This document shows, one piece after another, positions 54,167 through 62,917 of a DNA stretch of 64,000 nt (positions are counted from its first letter, which is position 1; every line of letters begins with the position of its first letter). This DNA is from Pseudomonas abieticivorans (GTDB lineage Bacteria; Pseudomonadota; Gammaproteobacteria; Pseudomonadales; Pseudomonadaceae), in assembly GCF_023509015.1 (NCBI RefSeq), contig NZ_CP094975.1:5263501-5327500 (forward strand), in the 5' to 3' direction. Under the pieces are notes generated by a model. It worked only from the letters and a program-made list of their open reading frames with translations. It searched no databases and had not been told where the DNA came from. Both the position numbers and the translations under genes were made by a program.

Positions 54167-55117
54167 TCAGGCAGTTCGCAGCTTTTCCACCGATTGCAGT
54201 TGCTCGCGGGTTGGCAGGCCTTCCATGTCGCCCTGGCTTTGTACCGCGCGGCTGCCGATGAAATTGCCGCGGGCCACGGCTTGGGCAAACCCCAGGTTTT
54301 CCAGCAGGGCACTGACCACGCCCACGGCAAAGCCGTCACCGGCGCCCACTGTGTCCACCACTTTATCCACCCGGCAGGCGGCCACGAAGCCGGCATCCTG
54401 CTGGGTGCGGTAATAGGCGCCATGGGCCCCCAGCTTGATCGCCACGGCCTCGGCGCCGCGGTCCAGATAAAAGGCAGCGATGTCCGCAGGGGCCTCATGG
54501 CCCGTCAGCAACTGGCCTTCGGCAAGGCCCGGCAGCACCCAGTCGGCCAGGCTGGCCAGCGCGTTGATCTCGCTGACCATGCGCGTCTGGCTGGGCCACA
54601 GCGACGGGCGCAGGTTGGGGTCGAACGAGACGCTGTGGCCCTGGCCACGCATCGTTTGCATCAGGTGGCGTGACAGCTCGGCGGTGCTCGCCGACAGTGC
54701 CGGGGGGATGCCGGTGGCGTGCAAGTGCCGGGCGCCAAGCAGGGCAGGGTGGGCATCGGCCACGCTCAGGTGGCTGGCGGCCGAGCCCTTGCGAAAGTAT
54801 TCCACCACCGGGTCGCTGCCATCCTCGACCTTGGACTTGAATTGAAAACCGGTGGGGTGCGCCGTGTCCAGGCCCACGTGGCTGCAATCCAGGCCCTCGC
54901 CCTTGAGGGTGTCGACCACGAAGCGGCCCAGGGAGTCCTGGCCCACGCGGCTCAGCCAGGCCACGTTGAAGCCCAGCCGCGACAGGCCAATGGCGACATT
55001 GCTGTCGGCCCCGGCAATACGCTTGTGGTAGTGGCTGACCGCAGCCAGGTCACCGGTGTGTTCGGCTACCAGCATGGCCATGGTTTCGCCAAAGCACAGG
55101 ATGTCGAGATCAGCCAT
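54167..55117 (-). CDS. kguK: 2-ketogluconate kinase (PfkB family)
   Basis: The 316-residue sugar kinase has the PfkB signatures GADSNVAIGLSRLG near the N-terminus and DTVGAGDGFAVGVV with the catalytic Asp near residue 257. It phosphorylates 2-ketogluconate at C6 with ATP. The start follows AGGAGG and overlaps the end of kguE by eight bases, so the genes are coupled. Confidence 0.92.
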   Translation of the reverse strand: MADLDILCFGETMAMLVAEHTGDLAAVSHYHKRIAGADSNVAIGLSRLGFNVAWLSRVGQDSLGRFVVDTLKGEGLDCSHVGLDTAHPTGFQFKSKVEDGSDPVVEYFRKGSAASHLSVADAHPALLGARHLHATGIPPALSASTAELSRHLMQTMRGQGHSVSFDPNLRPSLWPSQTRMVSEINALASLADWVLPGLAEGQLLTGHEAPADIAAFYLDRGAEAVAIKLGAHGAYYRTQQDAGFVAACRVDKVVDTVGAGDGFAVGVVSALLENLGFAQAVARGNFIGSRAVQSQGDMEGLPTREQLQSVEKLRTA

Positions 55118-55895
55118 GGCGGGCCACCTCCTGCGCCGGTTGGCCCAGGCGGGCCAAGGTGTGCACCTGCTCGCCGGTGACGGCCACCAGGTCGTCGCCC
55201 ACCAAGGGGAACTCCACGGCGCGCATCACCCCCGGGGCCATGCTGCCGAGCAGTTGCGTCCAGTCCTCAAGGTCCTGGGCATCGGGTGGGGTGGCCACTA
55301 GCTTGCCGGCTGCGTTGCGTTTGACACCCTTGCAGTGCACGTATTCGACGTACTGGCCCAGTTGCCGGGCAGCGCCTTGCACTGACTGCGCCTGCCATTG
55401 CCAATTGCCGATGTCGAAGGTCATGCCCACCGGCGTTCGCTGTTCACGCGCCTTGGCGAAGAAACCCGCCATGGGCTCGATGTGGCCGCCGGGGTTGGTC
55501 TGGTCGTTTTCCACCAACAGGCGCACCGGCTGGTGCGCCAACAGCGCATTGAGCGCGGCGAAATCACACTGGGCGGTAAACACCCCCAGCGACACCTTCA
55601 ACCAGCGCGCGCCAGCGTCGGCGGCCTTGGCCAGTGTCGCGGCCAGCAGCGGGTTGGGGGCAGTGCGTTCCACTTGCCACAACTCGATAGGGGAGGAGTA
55701 CACGCACGCCAGGCCTTGTGCTGAGATGGCCTGGTTCAGGGTTGGCAGGTCGACCTCGGTGAACAGCTCTTCGCGCAGTTCGATGATGCTGGCGCCGGCG
55801 CGCTTCAAGACGTCGATGAAGGCCGCCTGGCCTTGTTCGCGAACAAGGTCGGCACCGTAGCTGGACAGGCTGATGGACACGGGGTAGAGATTCAT
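55110..55895 (-). CDS. kguE: KguE, sugar phosphate isomerase/epimerase family
   Basis: The 261-residue TIM-barrel protein belongs to the AP-endonuclease-2-like sugar isomerase group (ASIIELREELF, LVENDQTNPGGHIEPM, VGMTFDIGNWQW, VEYVHCKGVK with metal His/Asp/Glu). It is the first gene of the kgu operon; its exact reaction in 2-ketogluconate use is not settled. No Shine-Dalgarno is seen before the ATG (AATAATAATG), so translation may depend on an unstructured A/T-rich start. A PtxS-box-like sequence lies 14 bases upstream of the start. Confidence 0.88.
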   Translation of the reverse strand: MNLYPVSISLSSYGADLVREQGQAAFIDVLKRAGASIIELREELFTEVDLPTLNQAISAQGLACVYSSPIELWQVERTAPNPLLAATLAKAADAGARWLKVSLGVFTAQCDFAALNALLAHQPVRLLVENDQTNPGGHIEPMAGFFAKAREQRTPVGMTFDIGNWQWQAQSVQGAARQLGQYVEYVHCKGVKRNAAGKLVATPPDAQDLEDWTQLLGSMAPGVMRAVEFPLVGDDLVAVTGEQVHTLARLGQPAQEVARHG

Positions 55896-55908
55896 TATTA
55901 TTGGCCTC

Positions 55909-55922
55909 TGAAACCGGTTACA
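55909..55922 (-). promoter_or_regulatory. PtxS operator before kguE
   Basis: TGAAACCGGTTACA differs at one base from the known PtxS palindrome TGAAACCGGTTTCA. It lies in the kguE promoter, where PtxS represses until 2-ketogluconate is bound. Confidence 0.85.
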
Positions 55923-55962
55923 TATTGATCAATAACACTGACGGTGACGGCCAGTGCGGGGT

Positions 55963-56985
55963 TCATTTTTTCGGCGGGGTAGAGCCGCGTACGATCAGTT
56001 GCGCGGGCAGGTCCAGGCTCTGCGCCTGGGACGTGTCGCCCCGCAGGCGGCCCAGCAGGCACTCGAACGCGCGCACGCCAATGTCGTGGGTCGGCTGGGC
56101 CAGGGCGGTGATGCCATCGCCCACCAGCGGGTACCAATCCAGGTCATCCAGGGCGATCAGGCCGATGTCGGCAAACAGCGTGCAATGCAGTTCGCGCAAC
56201 GCCAGGGTGGTCGCCAACGCCGCCACGCCGTTGGCGCAGAACAGCGCCTTGGGGCCGGGGCCGGGTGCGACCATGAAGCTTTGCACGCTGGCGGCCAGGT
56301 CTTCGCCGGTTTGCAGCACTTGGCCGCGCAGGGCCTTGTTTTTGCCGATCAGGGCTGTGAAGGCGCTGATGCGTTCGGTACGCGAACTGGTGCCGTCCTG
56401 GGGCTCGCTGACCAGCGCCAGGTCGCGGTAGCCACGCTGCTGCAAGTGCTCCAGGGCCATGCGCACCGCGCCGTCGTTGTCCAGGCCCACCAGGTCGCTG
56501 GGCAAATGGTCGACCTTGCGGTCCACCAGCACCATCGGCAGTTCGGCGTGCAGCTCGCGCAACTCGTCCAAGTGCTTGCCCAGGGTGTTCACAATCAGCC
56601 CTTCGATGTTGTAGCTGCGCAAGGCTGCCAGTTGCAGGCGTTCCTGCTCGGGGTCGCGGTCGGTGTTGCACACCACCAGGCTATAGCCGTGGCGGCGGCA
56701 GGCGGTTTCGACGCCGTGCATCACGGCCACGGAGTAGGGGTTGCGAATGTCGGCCATGAGCATGCCGATCAAGCGCGTGCGCCCGCGTTTCAGCCCGCGG
56801 GCCATTTGGTTGGGGCGGTAGCCCAGGGTGTCGATGGCCTGTTCGATGCGCAGGGCAATGGCGTCGGACAGCAATGCGCGGTCATCGCCGATAAAGCGCG
56901 AGACGCTGGCTTTGGACACGCCGGCGCGTTCAGCCACGTCGAGCATGGTCACGCGGGGGCGGTGCAGGGCAGGGGTACTGCTCAC
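55963..56985 (-). CDS. ptxS: LacI-family repressor PtxS
   Basis: The GTG at 56985 is chosen because AGAGGAA lies eight bases before it and it yields 340 residues, the usual PtxS length; the frame runs further upstream through the promoter. The N-terminus has the LacI helix-turn-helix (VTMLDVAERAGVSKASVSRFIGDD) with hinge TLGYRPNQMARGL, then a periplasmic-binding-type effector domain (IGMLMADIRNPYSVAV). PtxS represses kgu genes and itself, and 2-ketogluconate relieves repression (known for Pseudomonas). Two matching operators flank the gene. Confidence 0.93.
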   Translation of the reverse strand: MSSTPALHRPRVTMLDVAERAGVSKASVSRFIGDDRALLSDAIALRIEQAIDTLGYRPNQMARGLKRGRTRLIGMLMADIRNPYSVAVMHGVETACRRHGYSLVVCNTDRDPEQERLQLAALRSYNIEGLIVNTLGKHLDELRELHAELPMVLVDRKVDHLPSDLVGLDNDGAVRMALEHLQQRGYRDLALVSEPQDGTSSRTERISAFTALIGKNKALRGQVLQTGEDLAASVQSFMVAPGPGPKALFCANGVAALATTLALRELHCTLFADIGLIALDDLDWYPLVGDGITALAQPTHDIGVRAFECLLGRLRGDTSQAQSLDLPAQLIVRGSTPPKK

Positions 56986-57035
56986 GGGCCTGATTCCTCT
57001 TATGGGTCTTATCGCCAGGCGGCGTCGAATACGGT

Positions 57036-57049
57036 TGAAACCGGTTTCA
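57036..57049 (-). promoter_or_regulatory. PtxS operator in the ptxS promoter
   Basis: TGAAACCGGTTTCA is an exact match to the PtxS palindrome, about 50 bases before the ptxS GTG, consistent with autorepression. Confidence 0.9.
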
Positions 57050-57095
57050 GAAGACACCAGGCGGGCCGGGCTGTCAAGCCCTGCCGTGCGTCGAG

Positions 57096-57162
57096 TATAC
57101 AAGAAGGGGGGGCAGAACTGTCATTTCTTACAGTAGGCAGCGCGCCGAACAGACAGTTAAAT
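57096..57162 (+). promoter_or_regulatory. Shared Ig-gene promoter module, copy 2
   Basis: TATACAAGAA (57096-57105) precedes the dyad AACTGTCATTTCTTACAGT (57116-57134, arms ACTGT/ACAGT). After exactly 20 bases comes AGTTAAAT (57155-57162), a candidate -10. The ATG of the downstream gene is at 57251. Upstream TATACAAGAA also recurs before copy 3. Confidence 0.65.
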
Positions 57163-57250
57163 AAAAGAGCTTCATCCGAATTATTAACCCGGGCACTGGC
57201 GCTGAGTTGCTGCACGCGCTCGCTTATTTTTCAAGTAAAGGAGTATAGAA

Positions 57251-58006
57251 ATGGTCAACTCGAGAGCAGCCGTGACTGAGGCAGGGGCTCCACCACTCAG
57301 CATCGTCGACGCGCTGCCAAATAATGGCGATGGCTTAGAAAATCTTTTGCCAGTGGCGGCGTTAGGGGGGAATTTAAACGTTGCGGTGCCGGCGGCTTGG
57401 CCATCATCGCCAATTCCTGGCCGTTTTGACCGGTTGAGTGTTTACCTTGATAACGACTTACTTTCCCCGGTTTTCATTGGCTCCTATCCAGCAGGGCTAA
57501 TAGGGGTGGAGTTTCCCCTGTCGATCACTCTTCTGAGTGAACATTTTCGACGTGAGGGGCAACATGTTCTGACCTATGAAGTGATAGATGGCGCAGGTAA
57601 TGTGAGGAATGGAGACCCCAGCATTTTCACCGTTGACACAACGGCGCCCAATTGCAATCAGTCGGGTTACCCACTGGAAACCTTCGGCGTGACCGTGGTG
57701 GACGAAGCCTTGCTGCTCGCCCACGCCAATAGCCTCCCAACGGCCGTGCCGCCCTACACGGAGCAACGGCCAGGCGACACAGCCGTCCTGTATTTCAGCA
57801 CCGTACAAGGGGTGCGTGGGCTTCAAGTGGCCACGGCTCAAGCGAGCGACTTCAGCAGCCCCATCAACCTTCCCGTGCCGGGTGATCATGTGCGCGCTTT
57901 TGCCAATGGCCCGCTGTATGCCACCTATATGCTGGAGGATCGTGCCGGAAATGTCGCCACGGTAGGCTCGATCGAAAAAGCCTTGATCCTGGCCTTGGTG
58001 CCTTGA
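57251..58006 (+). CDS. Short Ig-like paralog, 251 residues, function unknown
   Basis: The ATG follows AGGAG. The protein matches the first ~250 residues of the gene at 58241 in layout: SIVDALPNNGDGLENLLPVAAL, AWPSSPIPGRFDRLSVYLDNDLLSPVF, LTYEVIDGAGNVRNGDPSIFTVDTTAPN, a linker, and a second module ending ATYMLEDRAGNVATVGSIEKALI. That gives two Ig-like beta-sandwich modules and nothing more. No signal peptide or anchor is seen. It looks like a tandem duplicate reduced to the N-terminal part. The base composition is lower in G+C than the kgu genes, which suggests acquisition. Confidence 0.75.
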   Translation: MVNSRAAVTEAGAPPLSIVDALPNNGDGLENLLPVAALGGNLNVAVPAAWPSSPIPGRFDRLSVYLDNDLLSPVFIGSYPAGLIGVEFPLSITLLSEHFRREGQHVLTYEVIDGAGNVRNGDPSIFTVDTTAPNCNQSGYPLETFGVTVVDEALLLAHANSLPTAVPPYTEQRPGDTAVLYFSTVQGVRGLQVATAQASDFSSPINLPVPGDHVRAFANGPLYATYMLEDRAGNVATVGSIEKALILALVP

Positions 58007-58063
58007 CCTGTGCCCAGGGCGCTTGCTGTTTGAGTACCCTTTAACCAGCGACCGTTGGTCGCC

Positions 58064-58131
58064 TATACAAGAAAAAGTGTCGTCAACTGTCATTTCTAAC
58101 AGTAGGCAGTTTACCGAATTGAATCTCTAAT
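58064..58131 (+). promoter_or_regulatory. Shared Ig-gene promoter module, copy 3
   Basis: TATACAAGAA (58064-58073), dyad AACTGTCATTTCTAACAGT (58085-58103), 20 bases, then TCTCTAAT (58124-58131). It is nearly identical to copy 2 over the first 50 bases, including AGTAGGCAG after the dyad. Confidence 0.65.
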
Positions 58132-58240
58132 GATGCAGCGGTAACGGAATCGCTGAAAGAATCTAAACATGGCAATTTTCGCACCTGCACTCAGACGCTG
58201 CGGCGTCCGACTGCCTCTTGATCGTAACGGAGTACTGACG

Positions 58241-60313
58241 ATGAATATGTTCAAAAAATACACGCCCGGTGAAATTGAAAGTATAAAGACACTGGCGGCT
58301 AACGCGCGTCAAACCAAGCGTGACGAATTGTCTATTCAATCAAATGCGGTGACGGTTGTACCGAACATCGTGGTGCGTGATGCGTTGGCCGACAATGGCG
58401 ATGGGCATGTCAATTTATTACCATTGGATAAGCTGCAAGAGCCGTTGAGGTTGATGATCGAGACGGCGTGGGAATCATCGCCAGTCCCCAATAGGTTCGA
58501 TACGCTTACCGTGTTCGTGGACGGCGATGAACGTGATCCCATCTTTACTCGACAGATTCCTTCTCGCGAAGTACCCAACTCGTTCCCATTGGAGTTCACT
58601 GCGGACATCGAGCGTTTTCAAAGCTCCAAGGCTTATCGCCTGAACTATAAAGTGGTCACGGGCAACGATAACAATGTCGATTCAGACACCACCATCTGCA
58701 CCGTCGACTTGATGCCCCCCCACGCAGGTCAAGAGCTCAACCCACTGGACTTGGGCGGTGTGTTCACCGTCACTGAAGATTTTTTGAACGCCAACGGCAA
58801 TGCCTTCCCGGTAACGATCCCCACCTACAATGACAAGCGAATCGGCGATATAGGGATCGTATATCTGAGCTCGCAGGAGTCATTGAACGGTGCGGAGGTT
58901 GCCACTGAGACGGTCGTGGTGGTCACTGACCCGCTGCGCCTGCAAATTCCGGGCGCCGCCCTGCGCGGTTTTCAGGATGGCACGTTGTACGCCCGCTACC
59001 GGTTGCGTGATCGGGTGGGGAACTTTAACCCCAATTACTCGCCAGTGGTCGCATTCGACTTGTCCTTGAGCGCCCAGCCGTTGAACCCGGCGGCTCCGCG
59101 AGTCGATTTGGCTGAGCCACCAGAATATCTTATCGACCGTGAAGATGCGTTCTTCCCAACCACTGTTGAGGTCGACCACTACGATGAGTGGCTGGCGGGC
59201 GGCGATACCATTATTATTTACTGGGGCACTCGGGAAATCAGGACGGTCACCCCGATTTTGGCGAGTGAATTCCCTCTCAGTGGGTTGGTGACTTACGGCA
59301 ACCTTGTCGAGGGCGGTCTTGGGCCCAAGTCTGTCAATGCCTGGTACAAGATTGTGCGGGGTCGGCAGAATTGGGATTCGGACGACTTCCCGGTCACCGT
59401 GGATATGCGTGTGCCGGGCATTCCCAACCCAGACCCTGATCCAATCAACCCCAACTTGCTCATTCCCGTTCTGCAGGGTCGGGGCATTCCCGCATCCCCT
59501 GCTAACCAACTGTTGGCGGCGGACAAGGACTTGGACGCAGATGTCAGCGTAACGCTGTGGCCTGCCCCGGGACCTTCCCCGGTACTAGATGAATACATCC
59601 AGTTGATTTGGGATGGCGTGGAAGTGCCGTTACCCGCTGGACGCTATGTGTTCGATGGCACTGAGGCGGCCGGGCAGAAATTTGATTTTGTCTTGGACAA
59701 GGATTTGATCGCAGCCGCAGGGCAGCGCCCGGATGTTCCCTTGCAGTATCGTTACGGTTCGCCAACGATTCCCAATGATAATCTCTCCCCGATTGAGCAG
59801 GTTTTGATCTCGACATTCTCGATTGGAACCTTGTCCCCCCCCAGCTTTCCAGATGCAGCGGGCGAATACAGCGATCTTATCGCCTGTGCTCAGGCACCCT
59901 GGAACGGTGTCCGCGTGAGAGTCGACGGTGATCTGGACAATTTCGATGCCAACGATTTGGTGGAAGTGCTTTGGGATGGCTGGGACTATGGGGCGGACGC
60001 GTTGATTCCCGGCTCCGAGGGCAGTTTGGCCGTGACATTAACGGCTGCGGAGGCGCGCGAAGGGTTTACCCGGACTATCCCGTTTGCCGGCAGTGTCCAG
60101 ACTATTGGTACCGTGCCATTGGGGGCTGGTTTCCTGCGGGCAAGAATCAAACTGACCAAGGTTAACCCAGTCAGTGAGAAGGAGTCGTCCACGACCGAAG
60201 TGTGGATTGCATTGATGAACGCCGCGGGTTGCTTCTGCACGTCGGCCACCGCCTGCCGCGCCAGTTTTGATGAGGGCAATGTTGTTGGCGGCAAAACACA
60301 GCGCTCAGTGTAG
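58241..60313 (+). CDS. Ig-like repeat protein, 690 residues, function unknown
   Basis: The ATG at 58241 follows CGGAG at normal spacing; the frame opens at ATG 58169 but without a ribosome site. The N-terminal ~50 residues are helical and charged (FKKYTPGEIESIKTLAANARQTKRDEL), followed by about six beta-rich modules: VRDALADNGDGHVNLLPL, SSPVPNRFDTLTVFVDGD, YRLRDRVGNFNPNYSPVVAF, then modules with EYIQLIWDGVEVPLPAGRY and DLVEVLWDGWDYGADALIPG. Cysteines cluster near the C-terminus (AAGCFCTSATACRAS). There is no signal peptide. It is the larger paralog of the preceding gene. Function is not recognised. Confidence 0.78.
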   Translation: MNMFKKYTPGEIESIKTLAANARQTKRDELSIQSNAVTVVPNIVVRDALADNGDGHVNLLPLDKLQEPLRLMIETAWESSPVPNRFDTLTVFVDGDERDPIFTRQIPSREVPNSFPLEFTADIERFQSSKAYRLNYKVVTGNDNNVDSDTTICTVDLMPPHAGQELNPLDLGGVFTVTEDFLNANGNAFPVTIPTYNDKRIGDIGIVYLSSQESLNGAEVATETVVVVTDPLRLQIPGAALRGFQDGTLYARYRLRDRVGNFNPNYSPVVAFDLSLSAQPLNPAAPRVDLAEPPEYLIDREDAFFPTTVEVDHYDEWLAGGDTIIIYWGTREIRTVTPILASEFPLSGLVTYGNLVEGGLGPKSVNAWYKIVRGRQNWDSDDFPVTVDMRVPGIPNPDPDPINPNLLIPVLQGRGIPASPANQLLAADKDLDADVSVTLWPAPGPSPVLDEYIQLIWDGVEVPLPAGRYVFDGTEAAGQKFDFVLDKDLIAAAGQRPDVPLQYRYGSPTIPNDNLSPIEQVLISTFSIGTLSPPSFPDAAGEYSDLIACAQAPWNGVRVRVDGDLDNFDANDLVEVLWDGWDYGADALIPGSEGSLAVTLTAAEAREGFTRTIPFAGSVQTIGTVPLGAGFLRARIKLTKVNPVSEKESSTTEVWIALMNAAGCFCTSATACRASFDEGNVVGGKTQRSV

Positions 60314-60341
60314 TTGGGCTCGTTAGAATAAACCTGGCAAA

Positions 60342-60375
60342 AAGAATATTCCCACGAGCCTGTGGGAATATTCTT
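60342..60375 (+). terminator. AT-rich perfect hairpin after the 690-residue Ig-like gene
   Basis: AAGAATATTCCCAC (60342-60355) pairs perfectly over 14 bp with GTGGGAATATTCTT (60362-60375) around a six-base loop, 29 bases after the stop. ACATTTGG follows, so the T tract is weak. It probably ends the Ig-like transcript before the autotransporter. Confidence 0.75.
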
Positions 60376-60546
60376 ACATTTGGTATGCCCATGTCGCTTT
60401 ATGATGTGCGCCTAAGTTGGAGTGGCAGATACCGTTCGATGCAATTAAAAGCTCGTTCTTGGTGTGCATGAATATTTGTTTTCATGAGGCTGTTTCGATG
60501 AGGTTCAATAGTTCATAAGCGAAGCTAACTGACAGGGTGCAGTGTC
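60376..60546. other. Autotransporter upstream region
   Basis: This A/T-rich spacer carries the promoter and leader of the autotransporter. The shared Ig-gene dyad with its 20-base spacing is absent. AACTGACAGGGTGCAGT close to the start has only an 8-base gap between CTG and CAG. Confidence 0.5.
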
Positions 60547-62784
60547 ATGTATACATTTATCAAGGGGAAGGAGTTCCCGGTTTGTTGTGCGGCGGTGATC
60601 ATGTTCGCCGGTGGTTTTACTGCGACGTCCCGGGCCGCAGAGGTGTTGGTTAACGAACAGCGAACCGTGAATACCGCAACGGGGTTGGATTACAGTTTAT
60701 TTACTCAGTCGCAGTTGGATGTGACTGCCGGCGGCAAAGTTGCGTGGGTCAGCAGCCAGGCAGCTTCTACCGTCAATTTGAGCGCTGGCGCCAGTGCCGA
60801 GCGTATTTTGGCACAGGACTCTACCGTCATCTTGACGGACAGTACGGTTGATACCCAGGGCGCGGCAACCATTGGGCTGGGGCTTTCCTCCAGTAATGCG
60901 ACGATTGCCAACTCCACCATCATGGCCAGCAATGGCATCGGCATACGCGTGGCTAGCGTTGCCGGCTCTACCGTGCGCTCCAGCGCGAATGTAGCGGACA
61001 GCACCATCACCGGTACGACCAGCGGCGCTGTGGTCACCCTCGGCAGCACGCTCAATTTAAGCAACTCCACCGTGCGTGCCAGCGAGGGTGACGGGGTGGC
61101 TATTCAAGGCGGGGGCATTGTCAGCGCCAGTGACAACAGCGTTTTGCGGGGGCGTGAAAGCGGTGTCAGTTTCGATGGCAGCCTTTTCGAAGGCGAAGGC
61201 TCGTTGGTATTGGATCATAGCCAGGCAGTGGGTGAAGCAAGCTCTGCGATCAGCGTGGTCGAGGGGGCCAGTGCGAGCATTCAGGTGAATAACCAATCCA
61301 CGCTCAAGGGGGCGGATGGCAACCTGCTTTCGGTGGCAGGCGGCTCCACTGCGCTGTTGAGCGTCAATAACAGTGCGGTGGAGGGTAATGTCGTGAATGA
61401 AGTGGGCAGCAGCACCACTGTCATCCTTCAAGATCAGGCGCGATTGACCGGGCAGATGAGTAACGTCAGCGGCCTGACGGTCGAGCGCAATGCCCAATGG
61501 CTTTTGACCGGCGATAGCACAGTCAACGCGCTGACCATGAGTGGCGGCACTGTGGCGTTAGGGACCACCGCGCAGTTTTACCAGTTGTCATTGCAAAGCC
61601 TTGAAGGCGCCGGGACATTCGCCATGAGCGGCGATTTTGTCAGCGGGCTCAAGGACCTTCTCTCCGTCAGCGGCCAAGCCAACGGCCAGTATGGGCTGGC
61701 CTTCAGCAGTAGTGGCGCGGAACCTCAGACGAACACCAGCCTTAAGGTCGTCGAGACCGGAGGCGGCAATGCCCAGTTCAGTTTAGTGGGGGGCACTGTG
61801 GATCTGGGTGCCTTCCAATACAACCTTGCGCGCCATGACAACGATTGGTACCTGGAGGCCACCACCGCGTTGACACCTGGCGCTCGGTCAGTGATCGCTT
61901 TGTTCAATACGGCGCCAACGGTCTGGTATGGCGAGTTGTCATCACTTCGTAGTCGCATGGGCGAGTTGCGACTCAATGGCGGGCAGGCAGGTGGCTGGGT
62001 TCGCACCTACGGTAACAAATACAATATTTCCGATGCTTCTGGGGTCGGCTACCAGCAAACCCAGCAAGGGATTTCCTTGGGCGCCGATGCACCCCTGCCA
62101 TGGGGTGATGGGCAATGGTTGATCGGGGTATTGGGCGGCTACAGCAAGTCGGACCTAGACCTTGATCGCGGTACATCCGGAACTGTCCACAGCTATTATG
62201 CAGGCCTTTATTCAACTTGGCTGGACCCAGAAAACGGTTACTACTTCGATGGCGTGGTCAAGGTTAACCGCTTCAGTAACCAGGCCGATGTCGCATTAAG
62301 TGATGGCTCTATCAGTGATGGCAAATATGACAATTCCGGTGTGGGCGCCTCGGTCGAATTCGGAAGGCACATTGCACTGTCGAACCAGTACTTCATCGAA
62401 CCTTTCGGGCAGGTTTCCGGCGTGGTCATCCAAGGGCGCAATTATTCTTTGGACAACGGCATGCAGGCGCAGGGAGATCGTGCGCGGTCTTTGCTGAGTA
62501 AGGTTGGCTCAACGGTCGGCCGTACATACGACCTGGGCCCTGGGCGCTACCTGCAACCCTACGTGAAGGCGGCATGGGTGCATGAGTTTGCGAAAAACAA
62601 CGAGGTTCAGGTCAATAACAATGTGTTCAACAATGATCTGTCAGGCTCGCGTGGTGAGCTGGGTTTCGGCGTTGCGCTGTCACTGTCCGAGCGTGCGCAA
62701 GTACACGCAGACTTCGACTACAGCAATGGCAATGGGGTTGAGCAGCCTTGGGGCGGCAATATCGGGGTCAGGTTCGCCTGGTGA
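60547..62784 (+). CDS. Type V autotransporter with pertactin-like passenger
   Basis: The 745-residue protein has a long signal peptide (KGKEFPVCCAAVIMFAGGFTATSRAAEV), a passenger of beta-helix repeats (about 35-440; STVNLSAGAS, DSTVILTDSTVDTQG, NATIANSTIM, and similar) and a C-terminal translocator barrel (about 480-745; GGWVRTYGNKYNIS ... NIGVRFAW, ending in an aromatic residue). The passenger crosses the outer membrane through its own barrel and stays exposed or is released. The repeats suggest an adhesin. No catalytic triad of the subtilase or GDSL type is seen. It sits among the Ig-like genes and may be part of the same surface locus. Confidence 0.9.
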   Translation: MYTFIKGKEFPVCCAAVIMFAGGFTATSRAAEVLVNEQRTVNTATGLDYSLFTQSQLDVTAGGKVAWVSSQAASTVNLSAGASAERILAQDSTVILTDSTVDTQGAATIGLGLSSSNATIANSTIMASNGIGIRVASVAGSTVRSSANVADSTITGTTSGAVVTLGSTLNLSNSTVRASEGDGVAIQGGGIVSASDNSVLRGRESGVSFDGSLFEGEGSLVLDHSQAVGEASSAISVVEGASASIQVNNQSTLKGADGNLLSVAGGSTALLSVNNSAVEGNVVNEVGSSTTVILQDQARLTGQMSNVSGLTVERNAQWLLTGDSTVNALTMSGGTVALGTTAQFYQLSLQSLEGAGTFAMSGDFVSGLKDLLSVSGQANGQYGLAFSSSGAEPQTNTSLKVVETGGGNAQFSLVGGTVDLGAFQYNLARHDNDWYLEATTALTPGARSVIALFNTAPTVWYGELSSLRSRMGELRLNGGQAGGWVRTYGNKYNISDASGVGYQQTQQGISLGADAPLPWGDGQWLIGVLGGYSKSDLDLDRGTSGTVHSYYAGLYSTWLDPENGYYFDGVVKVNRFSNQADVALSDGSISDGKYDNSGVGASVEFGRHIALSNQYFIEPFGQVSGVVIQGRNYSLDNGMQAQGDRARSLLSKVGSTVGRTYDLGPGRYLQPYVKAAWVHEFAKNNEVQVNNNVFNNDLSGSRGELGFGVALSLSERAQVHADFDYSNGNGVEQPWGGNIGVRFAW

Positions 62785-62836
62785 GGCAGGCTTAACAATG
62801 GGGCCGCTGTTTTAGTGGCTATAGACCGTTCGTCTT

Positions 62837-62883
62837 AACTGGTATTTATGACAGTTACCGAGCATCGGGCAGGGCTATTTAAT
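62837..62883 (+). promoter_or_regulatory. Shared Ig-gene promoter module, copy 4
   Basis: Dyad AACTGGTATTTATGACAGT (62837-62855), exactly 20 bases, then TATTTAAT (62876-62883), 34 bases before the ATG at 62918. Same layout as the other three copies. Confidence 0.65.
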
Positions 62884-62917
62884 GGGGTTCAATTCCCTAT
62901 GAGATAGAGGCGTTATC

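Noticed and set aside
60523..60543. Fifth copy of the Ig-gene dyad before the autotransporter
   Set aside because: AACTGACAGGGTGCAGT has an 8-base gap between CTG and CAG, lacks the ATTT core and overlaps the start region rather than the promoter.
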